This document shows, in pieces, positions 10,022 through 19,918 of a DNA stretch of 64,000 nucleotides. The stretch is from Tenodera sinensis (lineage: Eukaryota; Arthropoda; Insecta; Mantodea; Mantidae), in contig CM060964.1 in assembly GCA_030765045.1 (NCBI GenBank), forward strand, positions 174,620,852-174,684,851. Reading direction: 5' to 3'. The notes beneath the pieces were generated by a model. It made no database searches. It was not told where the DNA came from and saw only the letters and a list, made by a program, of their open reading frames with translations. Position 1 is the stretch's first letter. The number at the start of each line of letters is the position of its first letter. A program made the translations under genes and the position numbers.

Positions 10022-11643
10022 TTTTTTGTGGTGGGGAAAAAGGCTACTTACGCCCTAACCGCATGCATGCTTCGAACCCGGGCAGCCTACTCACTAAGAA
10101 ACCCCACCGGAAGAGTCCAGAGATCAAAACCTCGGTGTTGCAGTACCGCAATAATGCACCTGCGCATTCTATGGTGACGATGGAAGCTGCTTGCCAGAGG
10201 CAGTAACAGCGTGGTGATGCTGAAGGCCAGGAGACACTCATGACCTAAGCCCTGAGAGCCTCCTGGTAGCAGTCATTGGTGATAATGGTGAGTGGTGTGC
10301 TCTTGATTCTTGAGGTGAAATGAGATTGTCATGATTGGTGAATGAATGATGATGGCTGAGTCCTGGAGTGAAGTGGATCAATCCGGATACGCCGTACACT
10401 TCATGGAGCGACACAACTCCGAGCAGGGGCGGCCATCATGAATGTGGAAGCCCGCTGCCTTGGCTCGTGAAGGTAGGAACTGCGGTGGTTGTTGTTGTCG
10501 AGCTGGTGGTGTCTCCTTGGTGCGGCGAGTCTGTGTTGAGACCTCCCTGGTGGTGGTCGGGTTGGCAGTCGGGATCTCGAGCCGTCCAAACGTCTGCTTA
10601 ATTGGCTCCAGAGCCTCGGTGACGTTCCTCGAGATGGTGCCACTTGCTGCGGCGGAGATTGTGGCGAGCGATTCTTCAATCGCAGCCAGGCGGGCGCTGA
10701 CATTCAGTAACTCCGCGTGGAGGTCCTGGATCTCATCCCGTAGCTCCTGGCTGACTGCGGGGGCTGGTGGTGCTGCCGTTGGTGGTGTAGTTCCTGGTGC
10801 TGGTGATTTGTGGTGCTGGTCGTTGTTGTGTTGGTGTGCTGATGTGTTGTGAAGTTCGGCGCGGATGGAGAAGGCACTGTGCCTGGCCTGTATAATGGCC
10901 GAAGCCATTACAGGTGGCACAGTACCGGCGGCGGTGTCTCAGGTCGTGACCCTTGCACTGCGCTGTCAATGCCCGGGCACCGCAATAGTGGCACCGCGGG
11001 CTAGCAGAGCAGGTCTCTGGTGGCCGAACTGGCAGCAGCGGCGACATGGGACCAGGCGATCCGTTCTACTGGCCTCAATGCGCAGGCGTTGCCCTAACAA
11101 GGGCAACCCCGCCGTCAAGGCAGCTTCCCGGTCGGCCTGGTCCGCAAACTCTAGCCGAACCATCATGGTAGGGCCGCGATCCGTATGAATTCTCGTGGCC
11201 CTGACACTGGATTGCCACAGTTGCCTGGCGGCTGACAGCAGGTAGCGGCACGGAAAGTCCCGTGGAACTCCGCACACTACTGCAGTATGCCGCCAGGAGG
11301 AAGCTGTGGGTGGCGGTGGCGTCGGCTGGCGGTTCTGGGTTGGCGGCGGCGTCGGCGTCGGCTGGCGGTGCTGGGTTGGCGGCGGCGTGTGCGCTGGCTC
11401 TGCCGCGACTGCTCGTGGCGGAGACTCAGCCACGACTGGTGAGACTGGGCGGCTGGCTGAGAGCGGCTGTCGCTCTGACTTGGCGCGCTCTGGCGGTGAA
11501 TTCGGTGAAGTTATCTGCGGCGTGTCTGCTCGCGCCAAGACCGAAGTCTTTTGCGCGGGTTTTGTGCTGGTCTTCGCTTTCTTTTTCCCCATGTTGACGT
11601 TCTGTTGGAGCTGAAGATCAGGTCCGTCAGTCTCTCGGCCTCA
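10022..11643 (-). mobile_element. Gag-only non-LTR element ('half-LINE') inserted in a PLE
   Basis: A 1.62 kb insertion bounded by a perfect 10 bp duplication. Minus-strand order: about 50 bp of 5' UTR, a gag-like ORF1 (11592-10378), about 350 bp of 3' UTR, and a short A tail (the T run at 10021-10027). No endonuclease or RT is present. Because both ends are defined by the duplication, the missing ORF2 is not a boundary artefact. The architecture resembles mammalian HAL1 or Drosophila HeT-A, which encode only gag and rely on RT supplied in trans. Whether it is a propagating family or one internally deleted copy needs other copies. Confidence 0.8.
10378..11592 (-). pseudogene. Gag-like ORF1 of the half-LINE, two frameshifts
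   Basis: It starts at an ATG (11590-11592) with a Lys/Pro-rich N-terminus that includes a short PTPPPTQ(N/H)RQ-type repeat. Next comes a domain around VVCGVPRDFPCRYLLSAARQ and RLEFADQADREAAL, typical of the region before zinc knuckles in LINE ORF1 proteins. Knuckles follow: CRRCCQFGH in the first frame, then CHYCGARALTAQC and CATCNGFGH in the second frame. The C-terminal third returns to the first frame and has a likely coiled coil (SQELRDEIQDLHAELLNVSA). The frame changes near 11010 and again around 10850, so the product would be about 400 residues if unbroken. It should bind RNA and nucleic acid as a gag. Confidence 0.75.
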
Positions 11644-11653
11644 CTTCCTTAAT
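11644..11653. repeat. Target-site duplication, right copy (half-LINE)
   Basis: CTTCCTTAAT, identical to 10012-10021, at the 5' end of the half-LINE. Confidence 0.9.
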
Positions 11654-12690
11654 GACTCTGCCCCAGTATTTATCCTTATGCTCCAGAACTTGGATGTCTT
11701 CAAAGTTTATTTTGTGGACATACTCTATACAATGTTCGGCCACTGCTGACTTATCTGGTTGTAGGAGCCTGATATTGCGTTGATGTTCTTTACACCTTTC
11801 TTATATTGTGCGTCCTCTTTGGCCTACATACACTTTACCACATTCGCAAGGAATCCTGTACACTCCTGGGACCTTGAGTCGAAGTGGTTCTTTTACCGGC
11901 CTAAGGTATTCTTGGATCTTCTTTGGAGGCGTGAAGAAGGTCTTGATGTTATACCTAGCGAGTATGCGGGAGATCTTGTTTGAGACGGAACCGTAGAATG
12001 GTATGTAGGCTTTGTTCGGCCAGCTATCCATCCTTTGAGTGAGGCGTTGGGGGTTGTTTCGATTGTTTTCAACCTTCTTGCGTGCCTTTTTGATGTCGTT
12101 ATCACTGTATGCGTTTTCTTAGCAATGTGTCTCGTAGGTATTTAAGTTCCTGCTTAATGTGGTCTTCATCGGCAATATCGAAAGCCCGGTGAAACAAGGT
12201 GGAGATAACTGTCTTCTTTTGAGTAGGATGGTGGTGACTGGAGGCGTCCAAGTAGCGGTTGGTGTGTGTTGGTTTCCTGTATACCGTGTGACCTAGGCTG
12301 CCGTCCTGCTTCTTGTAGACCAGAACATCTAGGAAGGGGAGTGAGCCATCGTTCTCAACTTCCATGGTAAACTTGATGTTCGCATGTAGGTTGTTGAGGT
12401 GGTCTAAGAAGGCGGAAAGTTTTCCTTTTCCATGTGGCCAGATAACAAAGGTATCATCCACGTATCTGAAGAATGCCTTTGGTTTGTCTGAGGTGGTACC
12501 CAGGGCAGTATGTTCCAAGCTCTCCATGAAAAAGTTGGCAATAGCAGGTGACAACGGTGAACCCATGGCTACCCCATCCGTCTGTTCGAAGAACTGGCCA
12601 TTGTAATTGAAGTATGGGGAAGTGAGCGTGTGTCTGAAAAGCTGGGTGATGTCTTCCGGAAACCGTTTCCGCAAACGGTTATATGGCTCT
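11654..12690 (-). pseudogene. Penelope-like element: RT and GIY-YIG endonuclease, 5'-truncated and decayed
   Basis: The first part (12674-12102) is PLE-type RT: FFEQTDGVAMGSPLSPAIAN, the catalytic FRYVDDTFVIW, and LPFLDVLVYKK. The frame shifts at an A-rich stretch near 12105. It then continues through NNPQRLTQRM into the endonuclease GVYRIPCECGKVYVGQRGRT (GIY-YIG core with the CxC typical of PLEs). A TAA follows, then CKEHQRN and AVAEHCIEYVH, reaching GRVIKE at the insertion point. The remaining tail is at 9920-10021. PLE proteins copy RNA at a nicked target using this distinctive RT and endonuclease. The N-terminal half is missing above 12690. Confidence 0.88.
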
Positions 12691-13382
12691 CAATTAAGCA
12701 TCGAAACGTAATGCAGGGCACTGTTACCTCCAGGTAGTGAGCTGAGCTGGACATCGCAGTCACTCGGCGAATTAGCTGCCCTCCCACGGCAACTAGCCGA
12801 ACTTCCAGCGCATGCACATCACCCGACGACGGGACCAGACTTGCGACACCGACAGCGTGCTTTCTTCTGGCTTGCGATCTCAGCGAAGGAACACGTTCGG
12901 CGCAGCCGACTCAAAGGCGTGATCGGCCGGAGAGGGATTACGTTTAGTACACGCCATTTAGTTTTTTCTTCTAAATTCACGTTTTTCTCCTTTTTTGGTT
13001 ATAGGGACTTTAATACTTTGGGTGGGGGCTTTGGCGTGTATAAGGTTTTCTAATATTAATATTCAGCATGGCAGGGATTTTTGGAAATAAATAAAAAGGA
13101 CTTGACAGTGGAAGAAAAATATTTTGAAAGTGTATTCTGTGTAAAGATTCTGAAGTGGCCGGTGAGTGGATTGTATTGTTTATAAGTCAAGGTGCTAAGT
13201 TCATTTTGTAATGTTGAAGTCGTCAAAATAAAGGCCAGTTTTCCTTGTCATTTTAAGTGTAACGTTCTTTAAAAATATCCACGGGTCCTACTGATTTTAT
13301 CCTTGTCCTATTTAGAAAAATATTCCGTCTCAGTGGGTTGTAAGACCTCAATGAATTATAGTTCTGTACACCCCGGTAGACA
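12691..13382. other. No feature recognised
   Basis: No convincing reading frame, terminal repeat or RNA gene was found. Confidence 0.5.
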
Positions 13383-13745
13383 GTGCACCTAACCACCCAC
13401 CACCTACCTACATACCTACCTACCTACTTACCTGCCTACCTACTTACCTGCCTGCCTGCCCACCCGACAGACCGCCCGCCCACCCACCCACCCACTTACC
13501 TACCCACACACCTACCCACTCACACACCCACCTACACACACGCTTGCCCGCTTGCCCGCACGCACACACGTGCACACCCACACACGCAGGCACGCACGCA
13601 CACACGCACATCCACTCATGCACGCACACAGACCCACACAAAAACCCACGCACGCAAGCAAGCGCACACTCACACACAAACACAGGCACACAGACCCAGA
13701 CCATCAGACAGACACAGACACGGCAAGACACAGACAGACACACAT
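13383..13745. repeat. Low-complexity tract (CCTA, CCCA, CACA units)
   Basis: About 360 bp of interleaved tetranucleotide and dinucleotide repeats: CCTA-type first, then CCCA/CACC, then CACACA with CAGA. It is strongly asymmetric (C/A on the plus strand). Overlapping open frames here (Pro/Thr/His-rich) are artefacts of composition. Confidence 0.95.
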
Positions 13746-13953
13746 GTAATATACAGGTATCCCAGAAACACTGACAGCGCTTAGTGTGTTGTGCGGGCCG
13801 GCAAACTGATGGGTTTTCAAATAGGAACCCCTGTCCGAAAATGCAGAGTTTACACGCTGTAGCGCATCGAAGTGTCAGATGGGTATGCGTCCACATTTCG
13901 TCAATAAACCCAAGATCGAGGGGTTTAGGGTTTAAGGGCCACCCAAGATCTGT

Positions 13954-14300
13954 CTACATTACAAACTGGCTTTGAACTACGTCATTGCAGAGCCTATATC
14001 GGCTGTGGTGAACCTCATGCACATGACGCAATACGTGCGATTTTCTTTGAAGATTTGCAATCGCTCGATGGACTCGAGCTATAAGGTCCTCCGCTGACGT
14101 TACGGGAGTGCCATACATCATGCCCTTCATAGATCACAGAAAATAGTCGAGTGGTGTAAAATGTGGCGATCGTGCTGGCCATGGAACTGGTTCACCTCTA
14201 CCAATCTATCGATTTGGATATGGAACGTTGAGGTGATTCCACACGTTTAAATCAAAATGCGTCGGGGCTCAAGTGGGCCATTTCCACAGCTGTGTATTGC
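13954..14300 (-). pseudogene. Tc1/mariner-superfamily-like transposase, C-terminal part, decayed
   Basis: The minus strand reads APTHFDLNVWNHLNVPYPNR, a stop (Trp to stop), IGRGEPVPWPARSPHFTPLD, YFL and another stop, then GTPVTSAEDLIARVHRAIAN, ending RYRLCNDVV with a TAG at 13954-13956. The PNRWIGRG and WPARSPDLTPLDFFLWG signatures mark a DDE transposase family common in arthropods. The order fits the end of the catalytic domain, where the last acidic residue lies near SPDLTPLD (here SPHFTPLD). The N-terminal half is not recognisable. Confidence 0.75.
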
Positions 14301-14518
14301 TATGTGTCGCACTGCTGTTAAAATAATCACTGTATTGGAATGTATACAAGCAATGCAGTAGGATGCGCACCAAGAACTCCATGAAGAAATTTAAGGCGTG
14401 CGCAGAAATATTATCAGGCTCAGGTCCTTCATCCCAGTAGATAGTTAACTCAAGGGTTGCATGACTTCCATATCATGATACCAAAACGGATGTTAACAAA
14501 TTGTCACTACCGCTGAAG

Positions 14519-15765
14519 TCGAATGGCATTTTGTTCTTTGATCAGCTGATTTAGAAAAAAAAGTTTTTTAATCCTAAGTGGATCCGTAATTTCACAAGAA
14601 TGTACGGAGGTAACAGTTTGTTACTTGTAAGATACCTAGAGTAACTTATTTCCGACATGGTTTCGGTAGTAACTATGGGACATCACACAGGTTTTCGAAA
14701 TAATTAATCACTTAAAGGACGCGAAGGAATGCTCGGAGACGCTCTTTCAGACGTGAAGTAAGCCGACAACATTTCGTTGAGGTTGGTCAGGGAATTGACC
14801 TGGTTTGTGGATGTAAACAGTTCGGGCGCTTTCACTTTCGTGTAATGTTTTGGGAGCTAAGGCTTGTGATTGGCCTACACTTGCACAGTAAACACGGAAA
14901 AACAAAGTAGGGTACGTGTTTATGTTCTTAAGATGGATCGTTACGTTCTTTGTGTATGTACTGAGTTAGGGACAGTGATACACAATGTACAGTGTTTCCA
15001 GCTTGTTTTCGACAAAACTAAAATATTTCGTTAGGAAATGGCCAGAGACAAAAACGTTAGATGCAAAATGTGTTCCAAATACCGAGATCTACCGCTGGTT
15101 AAAATCAATGTAATGACTTCCCTTCTAATATGTGCTTCATAGAGGCATTACAAACAAAAACTCGAATGGAATTTTGTTCTCTGATCAGCCGATTTCGAAA
15201 AAATAAATAGCTTTTTTTTTATCCAAGTTGGATGCGTAATTCCCCAAGAATGTGCAAAGGTAACAGTTTGTTGCTTGTAAGATGCGTAGAGTAACTTATT
15301 TCTGACATAGCTTCGGTAGTAATTATGGGACATCACACCAGGTTTCGAAATAATTAATCACTTAAAAGAGGTGAAGGAATACTCTGAGCTGCTACATCAG
15401 AAATGACGTATTTCGACAACGTTGCGTTGAGGTTGGTCAGGGAATTGACCTGGTTTGTGGATGTAAACAGCTTTCGCTTTTGGTAATGTTTTGGGAGCTT
15501 ACGCTTGTGATTGACCTACACTGTCACAGAAACACGGAAGGACAAGTCAGGGTATGCATTTGTTTCAAAACGCACCGTTACGCTGTTTGTGTACGTAGCT
15601 AGGGAAAATGACCACCCACACAATCTGCAGTGTGGCTAGGTTGTTTTAGATAAAACTGAAATATCTCCGTAGCAAATGGTCGGAGACAAAAATGTAAGAT
15701 ACAAAATGTGTTCCAAATATCGCGATCTACCACTGGTTTAAATTAGTATAATGACTTCCTTTCCA
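14519..15765. repeat. Tandem duplication, two diverged units of about 605 bp
   Basis: Unit 1 (14519-15126) and unit 2 (15162-15765) align with a period near 643 bp. Both start GAATGG.ATTTTGTTCT and share GAGGTTGGTCAGGGAATTG, CTGGTTTGTGGATGTAAAC and TAATGACTTCC. They differ by many substitutions and small indels, so the duplication is old. No coding function is visible. Confidence 0.85.
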
Positions 15766-15915
15766 CCGACAAACTTTTAAACCAAAGAAATGGCTTGTGT
15801 CTTTGCGAGAGTACGGCAGGATAGGACAGCCGATGCACTTTGTATTAATCGCAATGGGCGTGCGTTCCAACATATACTTTGAACAATAAAACTGATTAAT
15901 TGTAAACAATCATAT

Positions 15916-16348
15916 TGTAACAAATGAAGAAAACACCAGTTGCTGCTATTCACTTTATTGCCTTTTAGTCAGTTAGCGTAGTGCTAACGTTACACTCAGA
16001 TTACTTTTGTACAAGCTCAGAGCAACAGAACAACTGCCGAATCACAAATAAGAACTGTCAGATTGAACTGCTAGTCGGCACGACTCCTCAACGCTTCGCC
16101 TACGTCTGTTTTCTCCTCCTCGGTGCTTGGCAGCGCCTTATAATATGTCCTTAGACAGAGGGAAAGTTCTGGAGGTAGAATATTCGGGAGTGCCTGTGGC
16201 GGAACGGTCCAGAAACCGCACCGCCATGCAATAGCTATTGTCTCGTACGCTCCTATTGTTGTCGGCGGCAGGTCGTTAGGCCAGGCAGGCGACTGGCTGG
16301 GTCCCCCCTCCCCAGTGTAGGCAATCAGATGCGGCGGGCGCGGTGACA
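15916..16348 (-). repeat. 3' LTR of the LTR element (element orientation)
   Basis: 433 bp, matching 17513-17942. The C-terminal part of a minus-strand frame that begins in the internal region runs through it to 16071. Confidence 0.88.
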
Positions 16349-17039
16349 CTGCTCCCTCCTCAGAGCTGGTCGTCCCGACCAGCACTATCACTGCGGCATC
16401 TCCCTTGCGCACCGGTGGACTAACCCATCGAACCTCTTCTCCAGGAGGCACGATCCTAGGTATCGCTGTTGGATAGTGTCCCTTGGTCCGGGTAGGACGA
16501 TGTATGCCATCCTGCTTCGAAATTCTGCAACAATACCGCCGGTCTTGACGGTCCCTCGTCCAGTTGCCCTTCTTCCTGGTGTGTTGACGGGCCATCCTGC
16601 GCACTTGGAAACGGTTCACTGAGTACCATGTCCGCCGACCTCTCTGGCGCATCTTCGCAGCCAACTTGCTTCCGATGGGTCCGGCAACAACCCCCGCCAC
16701 ATCCGCGCGAGTCACGTCCACCGCTGCACTCGTGTTCACTCATGCTCGGCACGGCCTCTCCTGTATCCTGCCGTCCACGATGATGTCCGCTATTCTTCCG
16801 TTCACGGCACTATGCGTCAGGTGATTGGATAGCTCCGACGGTCCCCCCCATGTCCCACGCCAAGTCGGTTCCCGCATGTTGCTCGTTTGCTTGTGCGCTT
16901 CCCTCCTGATCGTCCTCCACGTCATATCCTGGTTGGTTACGTACCCGACACACTCCTCCAGGGGATCCTCGACGACGTCCCTGAACTGCCCCTTTGTCTT
17001 CCCCGAGACGTACACTTTCGTTATCTGAAACGGGCGCAA
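16071..17039 (-). pseudogene. Second frame of the LTR element, reading into the 3' LTR
   Basis: A frame with one internal TGA (16740-16742). The first part starts MRPFQITKVYVSGKTKGQF; the second is basic (MRQRGRRTWYSVNRFQVRRM, RQDRRYCCRISKQDG) and continues about 90 residues into the LTR. I do not recognise a family. It could be the joined end of a longer polyprotein left after an internal deletion. The shared frame on both sides of the TGA supports former coding use. Confidence 0.45.
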
Positions 17040-17409
17040 CTGTCGCCTCGGCCACTAGGTGCTCCCTCCCCGGGTCCGCACTATTCCGTCTGCCCCTGGC
17101 ATCCAGTACTTTGACGCTCTCGTTAACTCTTACTACCAGGGCGCCAAGACGTTCCCCGTCGTTCTCCACGACGTCCACATGCTGGCAGAGGTCTTCCACC
17201 TTTTCGCCGAGTTCTTCCACGTCTTCCGTCACGCCAATCAGTTCGCCGAGTTGTTCCACGTCTTTCCTCACATCAACCATTTCGCCTAGTACTTTCGCGC
17301 CTTCCGTCACGACGGCGAGTCCCCCGTCAATCTTTGTCGATAGCTCCGTCTTCATCTTGGACATTTCTGTCTTCATTCCGGCGAATAATTCTTTCATCAT
17401 TGCCATCAT
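16810..17409 (-). CDS. Coiled-coil protein of the LTR element (probable gag N-terminus)
   Basis: A 199-residue frame starting at ATG. Residues 1-85 are rich in Met, Glu, Lys and Val with heptad-like spacing (MKTEMSKMKTELSTKIDG, VRKDVEQLGELIGVTEDVEE), so a long coiled coil is likely. The rest is acidic and of low complexity. Position directly after the 5' LTR suggests gag, but I see no capsid or zinc-knuckle motif. It overlaps the next frame. Confidence 0.55.
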   Translation of the reverse strand: MMAMMKELFAGMKTEMSKMKTELSTKIDGGLAVVTEGAKVLGEMVDVRKDVEQLGELIGVTEDVEELGEKVEDLCQHVDVVENDGERLGALVVRVNESVKVLDARGRRNSADPGREHLVAEATVAPVSDNESVRLGEDKGAVQGRRRGSPGGVCRVRNQPGYDVEDDQEGSAQANEQHAGTDLAWDMGGTVGAIQSPDA

Positions 17410-17512
17410 CCTGGTTTCCGAATCTCCCTCTATCTTGGTTCTAACGTTTCAACTTCTAACGACGATGTAACGAAACTAGAAGCAATTTGACGAATCCCAC
17501 ATCTGACACCAG

Positions 17513-17942
17513 TGTAACAAATGAAGAAAACACCAGTTACTGCTATTCACACTTTATTGCCTTTTAGTCAGCGTAGTGCTAACGTTACACTCAGATTACT
17601 TTTGTACAAGCTCAGAGCAACAGAACAACTGCCGAATCACAAATAAGAACTGTCAGATTGAACTGCTAGTTGGCACGACTCCTCAACGCTTCGCATACGT
17701 CTGTTTTCTCCTCCCCGGTGCTTGGCAGCGACTTACATATGTCCTTAGACAGAGGGAAAGTTCTGGAGGTAGAATATTCGGGAGTGCCTGTGGCGGAACG
17801 GTCCAGAAACCGCACCACCATGTAATAGCTATTGTCTCGTACGCTCCAATTGTTGTCGGCGGCGGCTCGTTAGGCCAGGCAGGCGACTGGCTGGGTCCCC
17901 CCTCCCCAGTGTAGGCAATCAGATGTGGCGGGCGCGGTGACA
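17513..17942 (-). repeat. 5' LTR of the LTR element (element orientation)
   Basis: 430 bp, matching 15916-16348. It carries the same open stretch (SPRPPHLIAYTGEGG onwards) without the upstream part. Confidence 0.88.
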
Positions 17943-17986
17943 TTATGTTTGTATTTTGTATTCTGTATGTGTGGTTGTGTGTGTGT

Positions 17987-17988
<2 letters not shown>

Positions 17989-18029
<41 letters not shown>
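17989..18029. repeat. Poly-T run (41 T)
   Basis: An unbroken T run after a TG-rich stretch. It could be the A tail of a minus-strand retroposon, but no body is recognisable next to it. Confidence 0.9.
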
Positions 18030-18031
<2 letters not shown>

Positions 18032-18483
18032 TATTTATTAAGACTGTGTGCCATACTAAGATAAATGCAATACTAATCTGCATTGTTGGTTTTGCCGTAA
18101 ATACTTAAACTGGGTGGAACGCAGTGATCTATCACATTAACTCGTCTAGCGCTTAAATGAATCACCGCAGCAAAAGCTTTCCGTAACAAAAAGTGTTTAA
18201 AATAATGTTATGTAACAGCTACCAAAGTTTGTCGGCTTCATTTTGTTTCACTACATATGTACTACTGCTTACAAAAGGTGATATTGCATCCATCCTAAAA
18301 TTCAATATATCTTAACCCTTTAATGGGCAACGTGACATATGAGTGACATATAAATTTGTTAAGTTTTCAGATTCTTTATTGACTGTTTCTTTTTAATTTC
18401 TTGTTATGATAACCTAAATAAATAGAATTGGAGTATTTTCAGCTGTCGTATATTGTAAAAATATTAATTTTTTCAATAAGGCT
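18030..18483. other. No feature recognised
   Basis: AT-rich. TTAACCCTTTAATGGGCA at about 18314 resembles a piggyBac end but has no partner nearby. Confidence 0.4.
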
Positions 18484-18720
18484 TTTTTAAGAATAGGAAG
18501 CAAAATCCATGCAACTGCAGCCAAATGTAAACCCTTCGGCTTCCAAGCGTGCCATAACACCGGTTATTTTACTTGGGCCCTCCCCTTCCTTTACCACTAG
18601 CACATTTGATTGTAGTTTCTGGGATTTGAACTCAAGACGTTTGGCTTTAAATGAATGACCAGTCCATTGCATATCACTCGAACGTTCATGGCTGTTCAAT
18701 TCGCTTCGGCTGAGGTGCCT
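18484..18720 (-). mobile_element. Probable tRNA-derived SINE
   Basis: On the minus strand there is an A-box-like GCAATGGACTGG and, about 30 bp on, a good B box (GAGTTCAAATCCCAG), the internal RNA polymerase III promoter of a tRNA-like head. The cloverleaf is not intact. A T run at 18484-18489 could be the A tail. No target duplication was found. Confidence 0.5.
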
Positions 18721-19189
18721 CCTAAAGGGATATGAAAATTGGTTTAGGAATTAGGAAAGGATATGAGAATGTGTTGCGTATAAGAAAAGCAAGTAGAGAA
18801 AACCATATGAGTGTTATCCTATATAGTAAAATAGCACATATTCCTTCTCCATCAAACAATACATATATGTGCTTAATTCGGTCAAGCGATTTAGGAGTGC
18901 ATAGAGGACAAACATACAAACATTCCTAGATATAAGGTTTGTAGGAGTGTTACATTCACATGCCTTACTCTATCATGTATCGTTTATTAGTTGCTACACA
19001 AACTATCCTTATGAGGGCCTATTTTTTATCTCTCTCATTGTAATCCAGATACACCTTTGCAGAAATACACATTTTGTTACACATTTTGCTACAGATACAA
19101 AGGAAACAGCCATAATAAAATGTTTTAAGGACTGGATGGCATATGCCGGCATTAAAATTCGAACGCTTTCCATGCAGTTGTGGGAAATA
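18721..19189. other. No feature recognised
   Basis: AT-rich sequence without a credible frame or repeat structure. Confidence 0.4.
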
Positions 19190-19735
19190 ATTGAAAATTG
19201 ACAGGAAAAAATATTGAACAACTCAAACTATTAATAACAGATATCTCGGAAATGGTTTATGCCACAAAAAGATTGCTTGAAATAAGTTGTTGGTTTTAAA
19301 GAGAGTTACATCTTTTGTGTAGTACATTTCCCTCTTTTGTGTAACATATACAGTTATACAAGATTATATAAAATATCTTCCAAATGAAGAGGAATTGACA
19401 GGCTATTCCCGGAAAATTCAAGATATATAATTTTCTTTGTCAAGGCTTTAATATGTAGTATTTAAATCAAATCAGAACTATTTTGGAGAAGATAAAAAAT
19501 TTGGAAAATGCTCCATTTTTTGTTTTGTTTTACAGTTCACAGGGACAAACACACACATACATACAGAGAGACCTTTTACAAAAACTGCTTTTTATTGCTC
19601 GAAAGTGTGTGTGTGTGTGTGTGTGTATGTGTGTGTGTGTGTTTGTGTGTGTCTGGTAAAATCTCGATATCAAATGTTTGGTTGGATTGCAATAGCTTCT
19701 CTATGAACTTTGTGCGTGATAAGATGTTTTGTTTA
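19190..19735 (-). repeat. Diverged inverted copy of the Helitron-like repeat, expanded by a GT array
   Basis: Read on the minus strand it follows the five plus-strand copies between 37967 and 46306: the CAATCCAACCAAACATTTGA block, the AAAGCAG..TTT block, and the GTCTCTCTGTATGTATG region. A GT microsatellite (about 19606-19651) has grown at the site of the GTGTGTCTG element of other copies. More diverged than the others. Confidence 0.55.
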
Positions 19736-19918
19736 CTATACAGTACGAACATAAGGGCACTGTTAATGCAAAAATAATATTAAAGTATTAACTCTGACAA
19801 TGTTTGACCTGTAGAAGATGTTTTATGCCTATGCCCCTGACGGAACACCGGAACGCCCCCAGGGAGGGCGGGAAGTCAGTGGATACGAAGGGTGGTCGCA
19901 CCTGAGGAGAGAGGTGAC

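Larger units (their letters stand above)
15916..17942 (-). mobile_element. LTR retrotransposon lacking pol
   Basis: Two direct repeats of about 430 bp flank 1164 bp of internal sequence. Both repeats start TGTAACA and end TGACA on the plus strand (TG...CA termini) and differ by roughly a dozen substitutions plus small indels. In minus orientation the internal region starts CTGGTGTCAGATGTGGGA, a plausible tRNA primer-binding site beginning TGG. It ends in a purine-rich tract (GAGGAGGGAGCAG) just before the 3' LTR. No protease, RT or integrase is present, so it is non-autonomous. The flanking bases (CATAT, TTATG) do not form a clear duplication. Confidence 0.85.

Noticed and set aside
10442..10852. 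Plus-strand open frames across the half-LINE gag
   Set aside because: Antisense shadows of a GC-rich, Pro/Ala/Gln-rich gag; no motifs.
11262..11614. Gly/Val/Ala-rich plus-strand frames
   Set aside because: Complement of the Pro/Thr/Gln repeat at the gag N-terminus.
12662..12681. Small palindrome AACCGTTT...AAACGGTT at the PLE truncation point
   Set aside because: Eight-base arms are expected by chance at this scale and lie in RT coding sequence.
13383..13896. Long open frames on both strands (Pro/Thr/His-rich and Cys/Val-rich)
   Set aside because: They follow directly from CCTA/CACA repeats. Translation in several frames is equally open, with no domain.
15911..17947. 5 bp target duplication of the LTR element
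   Set aside because: CATAT and TTATG do not match; I do not claim a duplication.
18314..18335. piggyBac-like end TTAACCCTTTAATGGG
   Set aside because: No partner end in the following kilobases. A short match alone is weak.
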